A stretch of DNA of 64,000 bases, taken from assembly GCF_003051055.1 (NCBI RefSeq), contig NZ_QAON01000010.1, forward strand, positions 1-64,000. Reading direction: 5' to 3'. Positions 30,061 to 37,092 of this stretch are shown here, piece after piece. The position numbers were made by a program, and so were the translations under genes. Source of the DNA: Agitococcus lubricus. GTDB lineage: Bacteria > Pseudomonadota > Gammaproteobacteria > Pseudomonadales > Moraxellaceae. How positions within the stretch are numbered: position 1 is the stretch's first letter; each line of letters starts with the position of its first letter. A model generated the notes under the pieces. The model saw nothing but the letters and a program-made list of their open reading frames with translations, was not told the DNA's origin and ran no database searches.

Positions 30061-30174
30061 CTTCGACTCCGCTCAGGGGGCATTTTTACGTTACTTGCCT
30101 TTCAACTCGTTCACGGAACAGAGTAGGGATAGTTGAGCGGGGGTCACTGAGCTAAGTCGAAGTGAGTCGAAACC
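30061..30174. repeat. Composite palindromic TTCGACTCCGCTCAG-type repeat
   Basis: It starts with CTTCGACTCCGCTCAGGGGG, followed by GCATTTTTACG as in the 24921 copy, and continues with several degenerate arms (TAGTTGAGCGG, CTGAGCTAAGTCGAAG, GAGTCGAAACC). It shares the right flank AACCAARTCAGCAAA with 24921-24991 and fills the gap before the hydrolase gene. Confidence 0.8.
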
Positions 30175-30205
30175 AAATCAGCAAACCTGATAGGATAGCC
30201 AAAAC

Positions 30206-31276
30206 ATGCCTCAGCATCTTCGGTCTCATCATCATAAACCGCAAGTGATTTACCACGACACCCCACATAACCGTCACGTTATCGCTTCGTTGCCACTGTT
30301 ACATAAGACCTTTAGACCGACTCCGTGGTTGTTTAATGCCCACACCCAACTGATTTTCCATAGTTTACGCAAAGGTAAACAAAAACTTGGGCGACACAGT
30401 GCATCGCTTTATGACCACCACGAACAACTGACGATGCGAGACGGCGGCTTAACCGCACTGTATTGGCTTGGTCACAAACTGCCTGCAAATACACCCACCA
30501 TTGTTGTCATGCACACCATTACAGGTAGTCCAGACAGTATGGCCGAATTAATACAAGACTTACATCAGGGGACAGGTTGGCGGATTGTGCTTTGTTTGCG
30601 TCGGGGTCATGGTCATCTACCGTTAAAAACACCACGTATCAATTTAATGGGCTGCACGGAAGATTTACGTGAGCAGCTTAACGTGATTCGCGAGAGATTT
30701 CCGCAATCCTCACTTTATGCGGTTGGCTCATCGGCAGGGTCTGGTTTGTTGGTGCGTTATTTAGGGGAAGAAGGCGACAATGCGCCCTTTCGTGCCTGTT
30801 TTGCCTACTGTCCGGGTTATGATATCGACCAAAGTTTTGACGTGGTACATCCTTGGTATAGTCGAATGATGGCCAAAAAGTTGGTTAAACAATTTATTTT
30901 GCCTAATCAAAGGCATATTGCTCACTTTAAGACCGCTAAATCCCTTGTCGAAGTACAAAACTTAGCCACTCTCTATAAAACTTTGTACGAATTTGCAGGC
31001 TACTCAGATTATGCCGCTTATAATGCAGCTAATAATCCGATGTATGTTTTTGATGCCATTAAAACACCGTTAATGGTGCTCAATGCCGAAGATGATCCTG
31101 TTTGCCGTATAGACAATCTTAAACCGTGGCTACACACCATTCAAACCATGCCGAATGTGCTTTTAGTGACCACCAAACACGGTAGCCACTGCGCGCATTA
31201 TGAGGGGTGGTCGGCTCGCTCTTGGTCAGCGCGCTTGATGAGTCAGTATTTTTTGCTGATGGCCGCTCAAGCCTAA
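30206..31276 (+). CDS. Alpha/beta-fold hydrolase, YheT-like
   Basis: A 356-aa serine hydrolase of the alpha/beta fold resembling the YheT/EMB8 group. The nucleophile elbow is GSSAG (Ser176) within YAVGSSAGSGLLVRYLGEEG, the last part being a YheT hallmark. The acid is probably the Asp in NAEDDPV (about residue 294) and the base His in TKHGSHCAHYEG (about 325). N-terminal FRPTPWLFNAHTQLIFHSL also fits the group. No signal peptide, so cytosolic. Some members are lipases or esterases; the natural substrate is unknown. Confidence 0.86.
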   Translation: MPQHLRSHHHKPQVIYHDTPHNRHVIASLPLLHKTFRPTPWLFNAHTQLIFHSLRKGKQKLGRHSASLYDHHEQLTMRDGGLTALYWLGHKLPANTPTIVVMHTITGSPDSMAELIQDLHQGTGWRIVLCLRRGHGHLPLKTPRINLMGCTEDLREQLNVIRERFPQSSLYAVGSSAGSGLLVRYLGEEGDNAPFRACFAYCPGYDIDQSFDVVHPWYSRMMAKKLVKQFILPNQRHIAHFKTAKSLVEVQNLATLYKTLYEFAGYSDYAAYNAANNPMYVFDAIKTPLMVLNAEDDPVCRIDNLKPWLHTIQTMPNVLLVTTKHGSHCAHYEGWSARSWSARLMSQYFLLMAAQA

Positions 31277-31285
31277 ACGTAAACC

Positions 31286-31311
31286 CCTATGTTCATGTGA
31301 TTGAACATAGG
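31286..31311. terminator. Stem-loop after the hydrolase gene
   Basis: A 10-bp stem, CCTATGTTCA / TGAACATAGG, with a 6-nt loop lies between convergent genes. An outer 8-bp pair (CTAAACGT at 31273 / ACGTTTAG at 31331) brackets it. There is no T-run, so it may be a factor-independent pause or another structured element. Confidence 0.45.
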
Positions 31312-31334
31312 AGGGTCTATGGATGAGTCTACGT

Positions 31335-31697
31335 TTAGACGACTTTCGATGTTGGCTCAACCGCGACAGGTGATTCAATCACTTGTTTTTCTGCATCAGC
31401 ATCGCTAATATTTTTTTGAATAATGATTTGGTCTTCAATGGTTTCAAAGGCTTGGCTAGCTAACTCACCGACTTCTTGATTAACACGGCGAATCGCTTCG
31501 TAGACCTGACCAAAACTTTTATCCCACAACTCATCACGTTTATCACTATCTATATCCAACAAACCTTGTTTTTCTAAAACGGCTAGGGGTAAGGCAGCAA
31601 TAGTTTTATGGATTTGCTCTACAGAGGTCGCGCCCGTATCAATGGCTTGCTGAACTAAATCTTTGAGTGCTTCTAAACGGGTTAAGGCGGTTTTCAT
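31335..31697 (-). CDS. Conserved hypothetical helical protein
   Basis: A 120-aa, almost entirely helical cytosolic protein. The segment TRLEALKDLVQQAIDTGATSVEQIHKTIAALPLAVLEKQGLLD resembles a small conserved protein known to me from Pseudomonas-type genomes but without a function. A second helix, SFGQVYEAIRRVNQEVGELASQAFETIEDQII, looks amphipathic, somewhat like phasins, but the similarity is too weak for a call. It stands alone, convergent with the hydrolase gene. Confidence 0.65.
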   Translation of the reverse strand: MKTALTRLEALKDLVQQAIDTGATSVEQIHKTIAALPLAVLEKQGLLDIDSDKRDELWDKSFGQVYEAIRRVNQEVGELASQAFETIEDQIIIQKNISDADAEKQVIESPVAVEPTSKVV

Positions 31698-32143
31698 GTC
31701 TACTTTCCTGAATGAACATGGATATTGAATTGGTACATAGTGTGATGACCATTTTTATCACAGCACACTCCTGACTGTTGTAAGATTACTTTCCAGTCTC
31801 ATGGCGGATAAAAACTGACTCAGACAAGGTACAAAACATCTTTAGCCTAGCACATTTAGAAATATTGGCCAGCTCCGTGGATAACCAGATATCAACATGC
31901 TCCACTGCCCAGACTTGGTTTAAGCCCGACAAGGGCTTTCGGAAGCCAAAGCCAAGTCTGTTACTCATGTCGAATTTAGGCCTCAACCTTAGCAACAACA
32001 CAGACACGTTTTGTCACTCACAACAGATAGAATTGCTGAATATCTGCTTGCCAAGACCCAAATCATCTTTTACGGTTTATCCACAACGTGCACCAAGACG
32101 ACGACCACACAATAAGCACGCGAGCTAGCCAAACCTGAGTGCC
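31698..32143. other. Intergenic region with nested hairpin
   Basis: About 450 bp with short overlapping reading frames on both strands that show no family features, so no gene is called. The main structure is at 31911-31960: an outer 9-bp stem CAGACTTGG / CCAAGTCTG enclosing an inner stem AAGCCC / GGGCTT with loop GACAA. It lies downstream of the desaturase gene and could be a 3' structured region of that transcript. Confidence 0.45.
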
Positions 32144-33301
32144 TTAAGCGGCAATTCCTTCGTTCATTTTTGGCGTTGCTAATGGTACAACCGTTGCGCT
32201 AGGTACAGCCATGGGTTTCGCTTCTGCCTTTACTTTGAACGGTAAAGCGTATTTGAAAATACGACCTACAACCGTCGAAAACTGCTTAGTAAATGAGCCC
32301 GTGTTATAGTGTTGACCATAACGAGCCGCAATCTCTTGCACTTTTACTGCCATGTCTGCATAACGTACACCGGGCACATCTGGAAACATATGATGTTCAA
32401 TTTGATGGCTTAAGTTACCTGTCAACAAGTTGAAAATTTTGCCGCCTTTTAAGTTACTCGAACCGCGCAATTGACGTAAATACCATTGGCCACGGGTTTC
32501 ATTTTCTAACACAGACTTATCAAAGGTTTCTGCATCTTCAGTAAAGTGACCACAGAAAATAATGGCAAATGTCCAAAAGTTACGAATCAAATTGGCAACA
32601 AAATTACCAGCTAATACAGGCAAAAACATGGGACCTGCAATTAACGGGAAGAAGATATAATCTTTCGTAAATTGCTTACGCATTTTTGCTGCAATGGGTT
32701 TAAATTGTTGACGCACTTCTGCCCATGTTTTTTCGCCACTGATGACTTTTTCTAGCTCTAAAGATTGTAAAGCCAAGGTCCACTCAAAAGTAACCGCCAA
32801 CATGGTCGCCATAATGGGATTGGCTAAAAAGCGAGGCTCCCACTTTTGCTCACCAAAAATACGTAGTACGCCATAACCAATATCATGATCAACTTCACGG
32901 ACATTAGTGTAAGTGTGGTGCATATAGTTGTGCGTGTGACGCCAGTTATCGGCAGTACAAACGGTATCCCATTCATAACTATTACCTCTTAAAGAAGCAT
33001 CATTCATCCAATCGTATTGGCCATGCATGACGTTATGGCCAAGCTCCATGTTCTCAACAATTTTAGAAACACCCAACAAAGCCGTTGCACCCAACCAAAC
33101 TGGTGGCAACCAGCCTAAAAACATTAAGGCGCTACGACTGGCAATTTCGCTATAACGTACAAAGTTACGTACACCATAAATGTAATCGGCTTCTTTTTTG
33201 CCTAAAGAGGCCATTACCTCTTTGCGTAAAGCATCTAACTCTGCACCAAAGGCATTGATTTCTTCTGCGGTCAACTCACGGCTTTTGCTGATAGTACCCA
33301 T
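32144..33301 (-). CDS. Membrane fatty acid desaturase, DesB-like
   Basis: A di-iron acyl-lipid or acyl-CoA desaturase. The 385-aa protein has the three histidine boxes HNVMH (about residues 89-93), HTHNYMHH (about 122-129) and LSHQIEHH (about 303-310), and hydrophobic segments between them. I use the ATG at 33301; a GTG 12 bases earlier is possible. It lies downstream of a ferredoxin-NADP reductase-like gene in the same orientation, as in the Pseudomonas desCB operon in which DesB is the acyl-CoA delta-9 desaturase and DesC its electron donor. Control by the divergent DesT-type regulator is likely. Confidence 0.9.
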   Translation of the reverse strand: MGTISKSRELTAEEINAFGAELDALRKEVMASLGKKEADYIYGVRNFVRYSEIASRSALMFLGWLPPVWLGATALLGVSKIVENMELGHNVMHGQYDWMNDASLRGNSYEWDTVCTADNWRHTHNYMHHTYTNVREVDHDIGYGVLRIFGEQKWEPRFLANPIMATMLAVTFEWTLALQSLELEKVISGEKTWAEVRQQFKPIAAKMRKQFTKDYIFFPLIAGPMFLPVLAGNFVANLIRNFWTFAIIFCGHFTEDAETFDKSVLENETRGQWYLRQLRGSSNLKGGKIFNLLTGNLSHQIEHHMFPDVPGVRYADMAVKVQEIAARYGQHYNTGSFTKQFSTVVGRIFKYALPFKVKAEAKPMAVPSATVVPLATPKMNEGIAA

Positions 33302-33336
33302 AATCTTTCTCACTTAATCTGAATTTGGTTTGTATC

Positions 33337-33420
33337 TTCCTCCCCCTAAGTTAGGGGGAGCTTAGGAGGGGGTAATATGACAACCCCTCCCTAGCCCTCC
33401 CCTTAACAAGGAGAGGGAAC
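33337..33420. repeat. CT-rich dispersed repeat (CCCTCTCC type)
   Basis: Second copy of the family at 15800-15914. It contains CCTCCCCCTAAGTTAGGGGGA, GGAGGGGGTAA and CCCTAGCCCTCCCCTTAA...AAGGAGAGGGAAC. It sits in the gap between the reductase and desaturase genes, that is, inside a presumed operon. Confidence 0.8.
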
Positions 33421-33427
33421 AGAAAAC

Positions 33428-34495
33428 TTAAATATCTAAGGTGACGGGCGATAATGGCTCGGTCACACAAATACGAATTTGCGTGTTGGGTTGGTCGTCA
33501 ATCGCGCCAGTAATCAAGTCACGGACAACCCCCGACACTTTGGTACAGCTACAGGTTTTACACATACCAATGCGACAACCGTAAACAGGACGTGCTCCTG
33601 CTGCCTCTGCACTCTCCAACAAACTGGCTTTCGTATTGCTTAAGACTTGTTGGCTACGGCGCAAGGTAATCTCTACCTCTTTGACAGCACCCTCAGGATT
33701 CGCCACTGCAAAGCCAAACATTTCTTTAACCAGTTGCTGACTAATGCCTTTTTCTTGCCAAACTTGGCTAACAGCATTCATTAAACCTTGTGGACCACAC
33801 AAATACGTCAAACGTTCACTGTAATCGGCATAGGCACTCGCTAACTGTTGTTCACTAAAACGACCACTCACACCTGTTTCTGCTAAGGCATAGGTCAATT
33901 TTAATGAAGGATATTTGACCGCTAGCTCAACTAACTCATTGGCAAACGCCAAATCTTTATCTGTATTAGCGTAGTACATCACCGCAATATCTAAGTTGGG
34001 CTGACGCTTTAAGGCTTCCACGACCAAACTATAAACAGGCGTAATACCGCTACCACCTGCAATTAATAACAACTTAGTTGGCAACCGTGCAGGCAATACA
34101 AATTCCCCGCCCACATCACCTAACTCTAAAACATCGCCTACTTTCAATTCATCATGTAACCAGTTAGACACTTTGCCATTAGGTTGACGTTTTACTGCAA
34201 TTTCAATGACTTGCTCAGTTGGCGCACTGACTAAGCTATAGCAACGCTCACGATAACTACCGTCAATCATCACCTTAAAAGAAACAAATTGACCTGCTTC
34301 AAAACCGCGCCAGTGCTTGTTTGGCTTAAAAACAAAACGCTTAATATCCGCTGTTTCGTTATGAATGGTCACCACACGCGCCATCACGCGGCTCACTGTC
34401 ATCATCGGATCAACATGCGAAAATACAAAATCGAGCCAATCTTCTTTTACAGCTTTACCAACAACACGACTGGCGATAGGGCTAAGTGCTGACAT
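33428..34495 (-). CDS. Ferredoxin reductase with 2Fe-2S domain, DesC-like
   Basis: A 355-aa electron-transfer protein. The FAD-binding motif RCYSLVSAP (about residue 83), the NAD(P)-binding LIAGGSGITPVYSLVVEA (about 144-161) and a C-terminal plant-type 2Fe-2S ferredoxin domain (CRIGMCKTCSC, with the fourth Cys in RICVTEP) are in the usual order. The ATG at 34495 has GGAG at good spacing; a TTG six bases earlier is less likely. It is first in the operon with the desaturase and should deliver electrons from NAD(P)H to its di-iron centre. Confidence 0.9.
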   Translation of the reverse strand: MSALSPIASRVVGKAVKEDWLDFVFSHVDPMMTVSRVMARVVTIHNETADIKRFVFKPNKHWRGFEAGQFVSFKVMIDGSYRERCYSLVSAPTEQVIEIAVKRQPNGKVSNWLHDELKVGDVLELGDVGGEFVLPARLPTKLLLIAGGSGITPVYSLVVEALKRQPNLDIAVMYYANTDKDLAFANELVELAVKYPSLKLTYALAETGVSGRFSEQQLASAYADYSERLTYLCGPQGLMNAVSQVWQEKGISQQLVKEMFGFAVANPEGAVKEVEITLRRSQQVLSNTKASLLESAEAAGARPVYGCRIGMCKTCSCTKVSGVVRDLITGAIDDQPNTQIRICVTEPLSPVTLDI

Positions 34496-34516
34496 GACCA
34501 AACTCCAAACTCATCA

Positions 34517-34536
34517 AAGTGAACATCTGTACACTT
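34517..34536. promoter_or_regulatory. Putative DesT/FabR-type operator, proximal
   Basis: AAGTGAACATCTGTACACTT, an imperfect palindrome 21 bp upstream of the reductase ATG. It matches the AGTGxACAnnTGTxCACT pattern expected for DesT/FabR regulators. Confidence 0.6.
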
Positions 34537-34556
34537 AATATAGCAGTCCGCAAAAA

Positions 34557-34578
34557 TTAGTCAACACTTGTTCACTAA
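34557..34578. promoter_or_regulatory. Putative DesT/FabR-type operator, distal
   Basis: A 22-bp palindrome with half-sites TTAGTCAACA / TGTTCACTAA around CT. It resembles the DesT site known for Pseudomonas desCB. Related AGTGTACAC words recur at about 34682 and 34763 nearer the regulator gene. Confidence 0.65.
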
Positions 34579-34840
34579 TTTTTTTATATATTTTCCGAAC
34601 AGTCGGAGGGCATGGTGGCAATAAAATAAATAAAATATTGTTTTATAAAGAAAAAATGATTTTTTATGTGTCATAATCAAGTGTACACACCATGTTTTTT
34701 ATTCTTTTACCGTAAACAGTTGCTTTTTGTTTGTCTAAAGACCTCGTTTTTTGCTAGGATTAGTGTACACATGTAACATTCTAGGCCAACGCCATTTGGC
34801 TGTCTTAATCCGTTCTGCCCTGCTATTTTGAAAGACAACT

Positions 34841-35500
34841 ATGACTATTCGTGATGAACGCAAACAACAGACTCGCCAAACCTTATTGGATGCCGCCCTC
34901 AAGTTGATGAGTGATGGTCGTAGCTTTGTCAGTATTAGCTTACGCGAAGTGACCCGCGAAGCAGGCGTTGTACCCACAGCGTTTTATCGTCATTTTCGCG
35001 ATATGGATGAATTAGGATTGGCCTTAGTCGACGAAGTGTGTCTTAGCTTACGTCGTTTATTGCGCGAAGAACGCTTAAAAGCACACGGCGCAGGTCATAT
35101 TGCAATTCACAGCTCAGTGATGATGTTTTTATTATATGTACGTCAAGAAGCACGTTATTTCGACTTCTTAGCACGCGAGCGGCTGAGTGGCTCCGCCAAA
35201 ATCAGAGAAAGTATTCAGCGCGAAATCAATCATTTTTCCTCTGACTTAACAGCCGACTTTCGGATGTTTCCCGACATGCAAAATCTGCCTACCGAAGATT
35301 TACAAATGATTGCTAATCTGGTCATCAATACTGCCATCAACTGGTGTGGTGAGATTTTGTCATTACCTGCCGAACAAGTACGCTTACAGTACGAATTGAG
35401 TATGCGTGCGGTCAAACAATTACGCCTTATTTTTGTCGGCGCAATGCACTGGCGCAGCGATAAGGGCGAGTTGATAAGCGCAACGACGCCTACCAGCTAA
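34841..35500 (+). CDS. TetR-family regulator, DesT/FabR-like
   Basis: A 219-aa TetR-family repressor. The HTH (residues 8-60: RKQQTRQTLLDAALKLM...SISLREVTREAGVVPTAFYRHFRDMDELGLALVDE) is of the FabR/DesT type, a group that senses the saturated/unsaturated acyl-CoA ratio and controls desaturation. The C-terminal domain is all helical. It is divergent from the reductase/desaturase operon with about 345 bp between, containing several matching palindromes. Regulation of that operon is inferred from family and context. Confidence 0.9.
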   Translation: MTIRDERKQQTRQTLLDAALKLMSDGRSFVSISLREVTREAGVVPTAFYRHFRDMDELGLALVDEVCLSLRRLLREERLKAHGAGHIAIHSSVMMFLLYVRQEARYFDFLARERLSGSAKIRESIQREINHFSSDLTADFRMFPDMQNLPTEDLQMIANLVINTAINWCGEILSLPAEQVRLQYELSMRAVKQLRLIFVGAMHWRSDKGELISATTPTS

Positions 35501-35588
35501 TTCAAGGGTAAACTATTGACATAAGCAATTTGTCGATTACTTGGCACAAAACCGTTTATCTAGTTAATTCGCATCCTGCTATATTTTC

Positions 35589-35643
35589 TATACACTACAA
35601 GATAGTGTATAAATAGCGGCAGTTTTTAGGAGTATTTTACTCC
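35589..35643. promoter_or_regulatory. Two consecutive palindromes upstream of the TPR/barrel gene
   Basis: TATACACTA-CAAGA-TAGTGTATA (35589-35611) followed by GGAGTA-TTT-TACTCC (35629-35643). They lie 90-150 bp after the TetR gene and 110-165 bp before the TPR/barrel gene; they could be operators of the latter or the terminator of the former. Confidence 0.4.
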
Positions 35644-35753
35644 GTGACCTCAACTTCAGTCACACACACCCACAAGTACTGACGATAATAGGGTTTGTTG
35701 TCATGGTCTGAAGTTATTAACTGCGATAACGATACTACTCAGGGAAAGGCTCT

Positions 35754-37076
35754 ATGCGTTTTCAAGCTCTTTTTTTTGCGCTTATGCTGGCGACAACGCC
35801 CACACTGGCAGACGATGTTCTGCAACAAGCAGATACGCTCATTCGCCAACAACAAGCGCTACAAGCTTATAATTTACTTGCACCTCTCGAAGATGAGCGT
35901 GCAGGCGACCCTAAATATGATTATTTGTTAGGTTTGTCACTATTAGAAAGCGGCGACCCGAGCAGTGCTATTTTTGCCTTTGAGCGTTGTTTGACCATAG
36001 AACCCAATAATGGTCCTTGCCGTGTTCAAATTGCACGCACGCATTTAGCAATTGGCGAAACACCCAATGCACGTGCAGAGCTACAAACCATCCAAGAGTA
36101 TAATCCGCCTGCGGAAGTACAAGCCTTAGTCAGTCAGTTCTTGGGTACTATCAATACCATCGAAAAACAACAAAAACGACAAATTACTGCCTATGTACAA
36201 GTCGGTGGGGGTTATGATAGCAACATCAACAATGCACCTGCCGATGCCGAAAAAACCGCAGCTGCACTGCCCCCGATTTTAGGGTTATTCAAAATTTCGG
36301 CCTCTTCCATTAGTACCGCCGAAGAAGCCAGCTTTGCCAATATTAACGCGGGCGCGGGCGTGCAATATAAAGTCAATCCCAAACTCACCGCCTTAGCCGA
36401 TATTGCGCTACAAAATCGCAGTTATATCGACCATAATGAGTCCAATTATCAAAGTGCCGATATCAGTACGGGTGCAGCTTATAGTGTCAATCGCTCGCAA
36501 TGGATTGGCAAAATCAACTACCAAAATATGTGGTTAGATAGTGAAAACTATCGGGATGTAGTTGGCTTACTCGGACAATATCAGTATGCCCTTTCCGACT
36601 TGTCACAATTAAGTGCTTATGGCCAATACAATCAAATTCGTTTTGACCAACTGAGTGCCCGTGATGCAGACCGCATGACGCTGGGTATAGCGTATTCACG
36701 CGCCTTAGAATGGCAATATACTCCCGTGTTTTACACTAGCGTGTATGGTGGTAGTGAAAACACCAAAGATAGCGCTGCTGACCAATATAGCCAAGACTTT
36801 GCAGGCTTACGTGCGGGTGGTGCCTTACAGTTTAATAAACACTGTAAACTGACTGTGGGCTTGAGTGTTGAACAACGTGACTTCCAAGCCAACTTTGGTC
36901 TATTTAATATGCCGCGCGAAGAAACTCAATACGATATTAGTATAGGCTCTGCCTATAAAATGGCGAATCGCTTTAGTTTACAACCAACTTATACCTATAG
37001 TCGTAATGACTCCAATATTGCCTTGATTGATTCTACTCGGCATGTGGTGGCTTTAGACTTGCGTATAGACCTGTAA
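35754..37076 (+). CDS. TPR protein with C-terminal outer-membrane barrel, Slam-like
   Basis: A 440-aa exported protein: signal peptide (ALFFALMLATTPTLA), two or three TPR-like repeats (about residues 25-125, e.g. SAIFAFERCLTIEPNNGPCRVQIARTHLAIGETPNARAEL) and a beta-barrel (about 140-440) that opens with ITAYVQVGGGYDSNINN and ends with VALDLRIDL. TPR plus DUF560-type barrel is the layout of surface lipoprotein assembly modulators (Slam). The length is slightly below Neisseria Slam. The next gene starts within 20 bp and encodes a FecR-domain protein that is not an obvious lipoprotein, so the cargo assignment is open. Barrel plus TPR is clear; Slam function is inference. Confidence 0.75.
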   Translation: MRFQALFFALMLATTPTLADDVLQQADTLIRQQQALQAYNLLAPLEDERAGDPKYDYLLGLSLLESGDPSSAIFAFERCLTIEPNNGPCRVQIARTHLAIGETPNARAELQTIQEYNPPAEVQALVSQFLGTINTIEKQQKRQITAYVQVGGGYDSNINNAPADAEKTAAALPPILGLFKISASSISTAEEASFANINAGAGVQYKVNPKLTALADIALQNRSYIDHNESNYQSADISTGAAYSVNRSQWIGKINYQNMWLDSENYRDVVGLLGQYQYALSDLSQLSAYGQYNQIRFDQLSARDADRMTLGIAYSRALEWQYTPVFYTSVYGGSENTKDSAADQYSQDFAGLRAGGALQFNKHCKLTVGLSVEQRDFQANFGLFNMPREETQYDISIGSAYKMANRFSLQPTYTYSRNDSNIALIDSTRHVVALDLRIDL

Positions 37077-37092
37077 CATGGAGGAACAGTGT

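Noticed and set aside
31786-32128. Overlapping short frames on both strands
   Set aside because: They overlap each other and the nested hairpin, with no start signals or conserved features.
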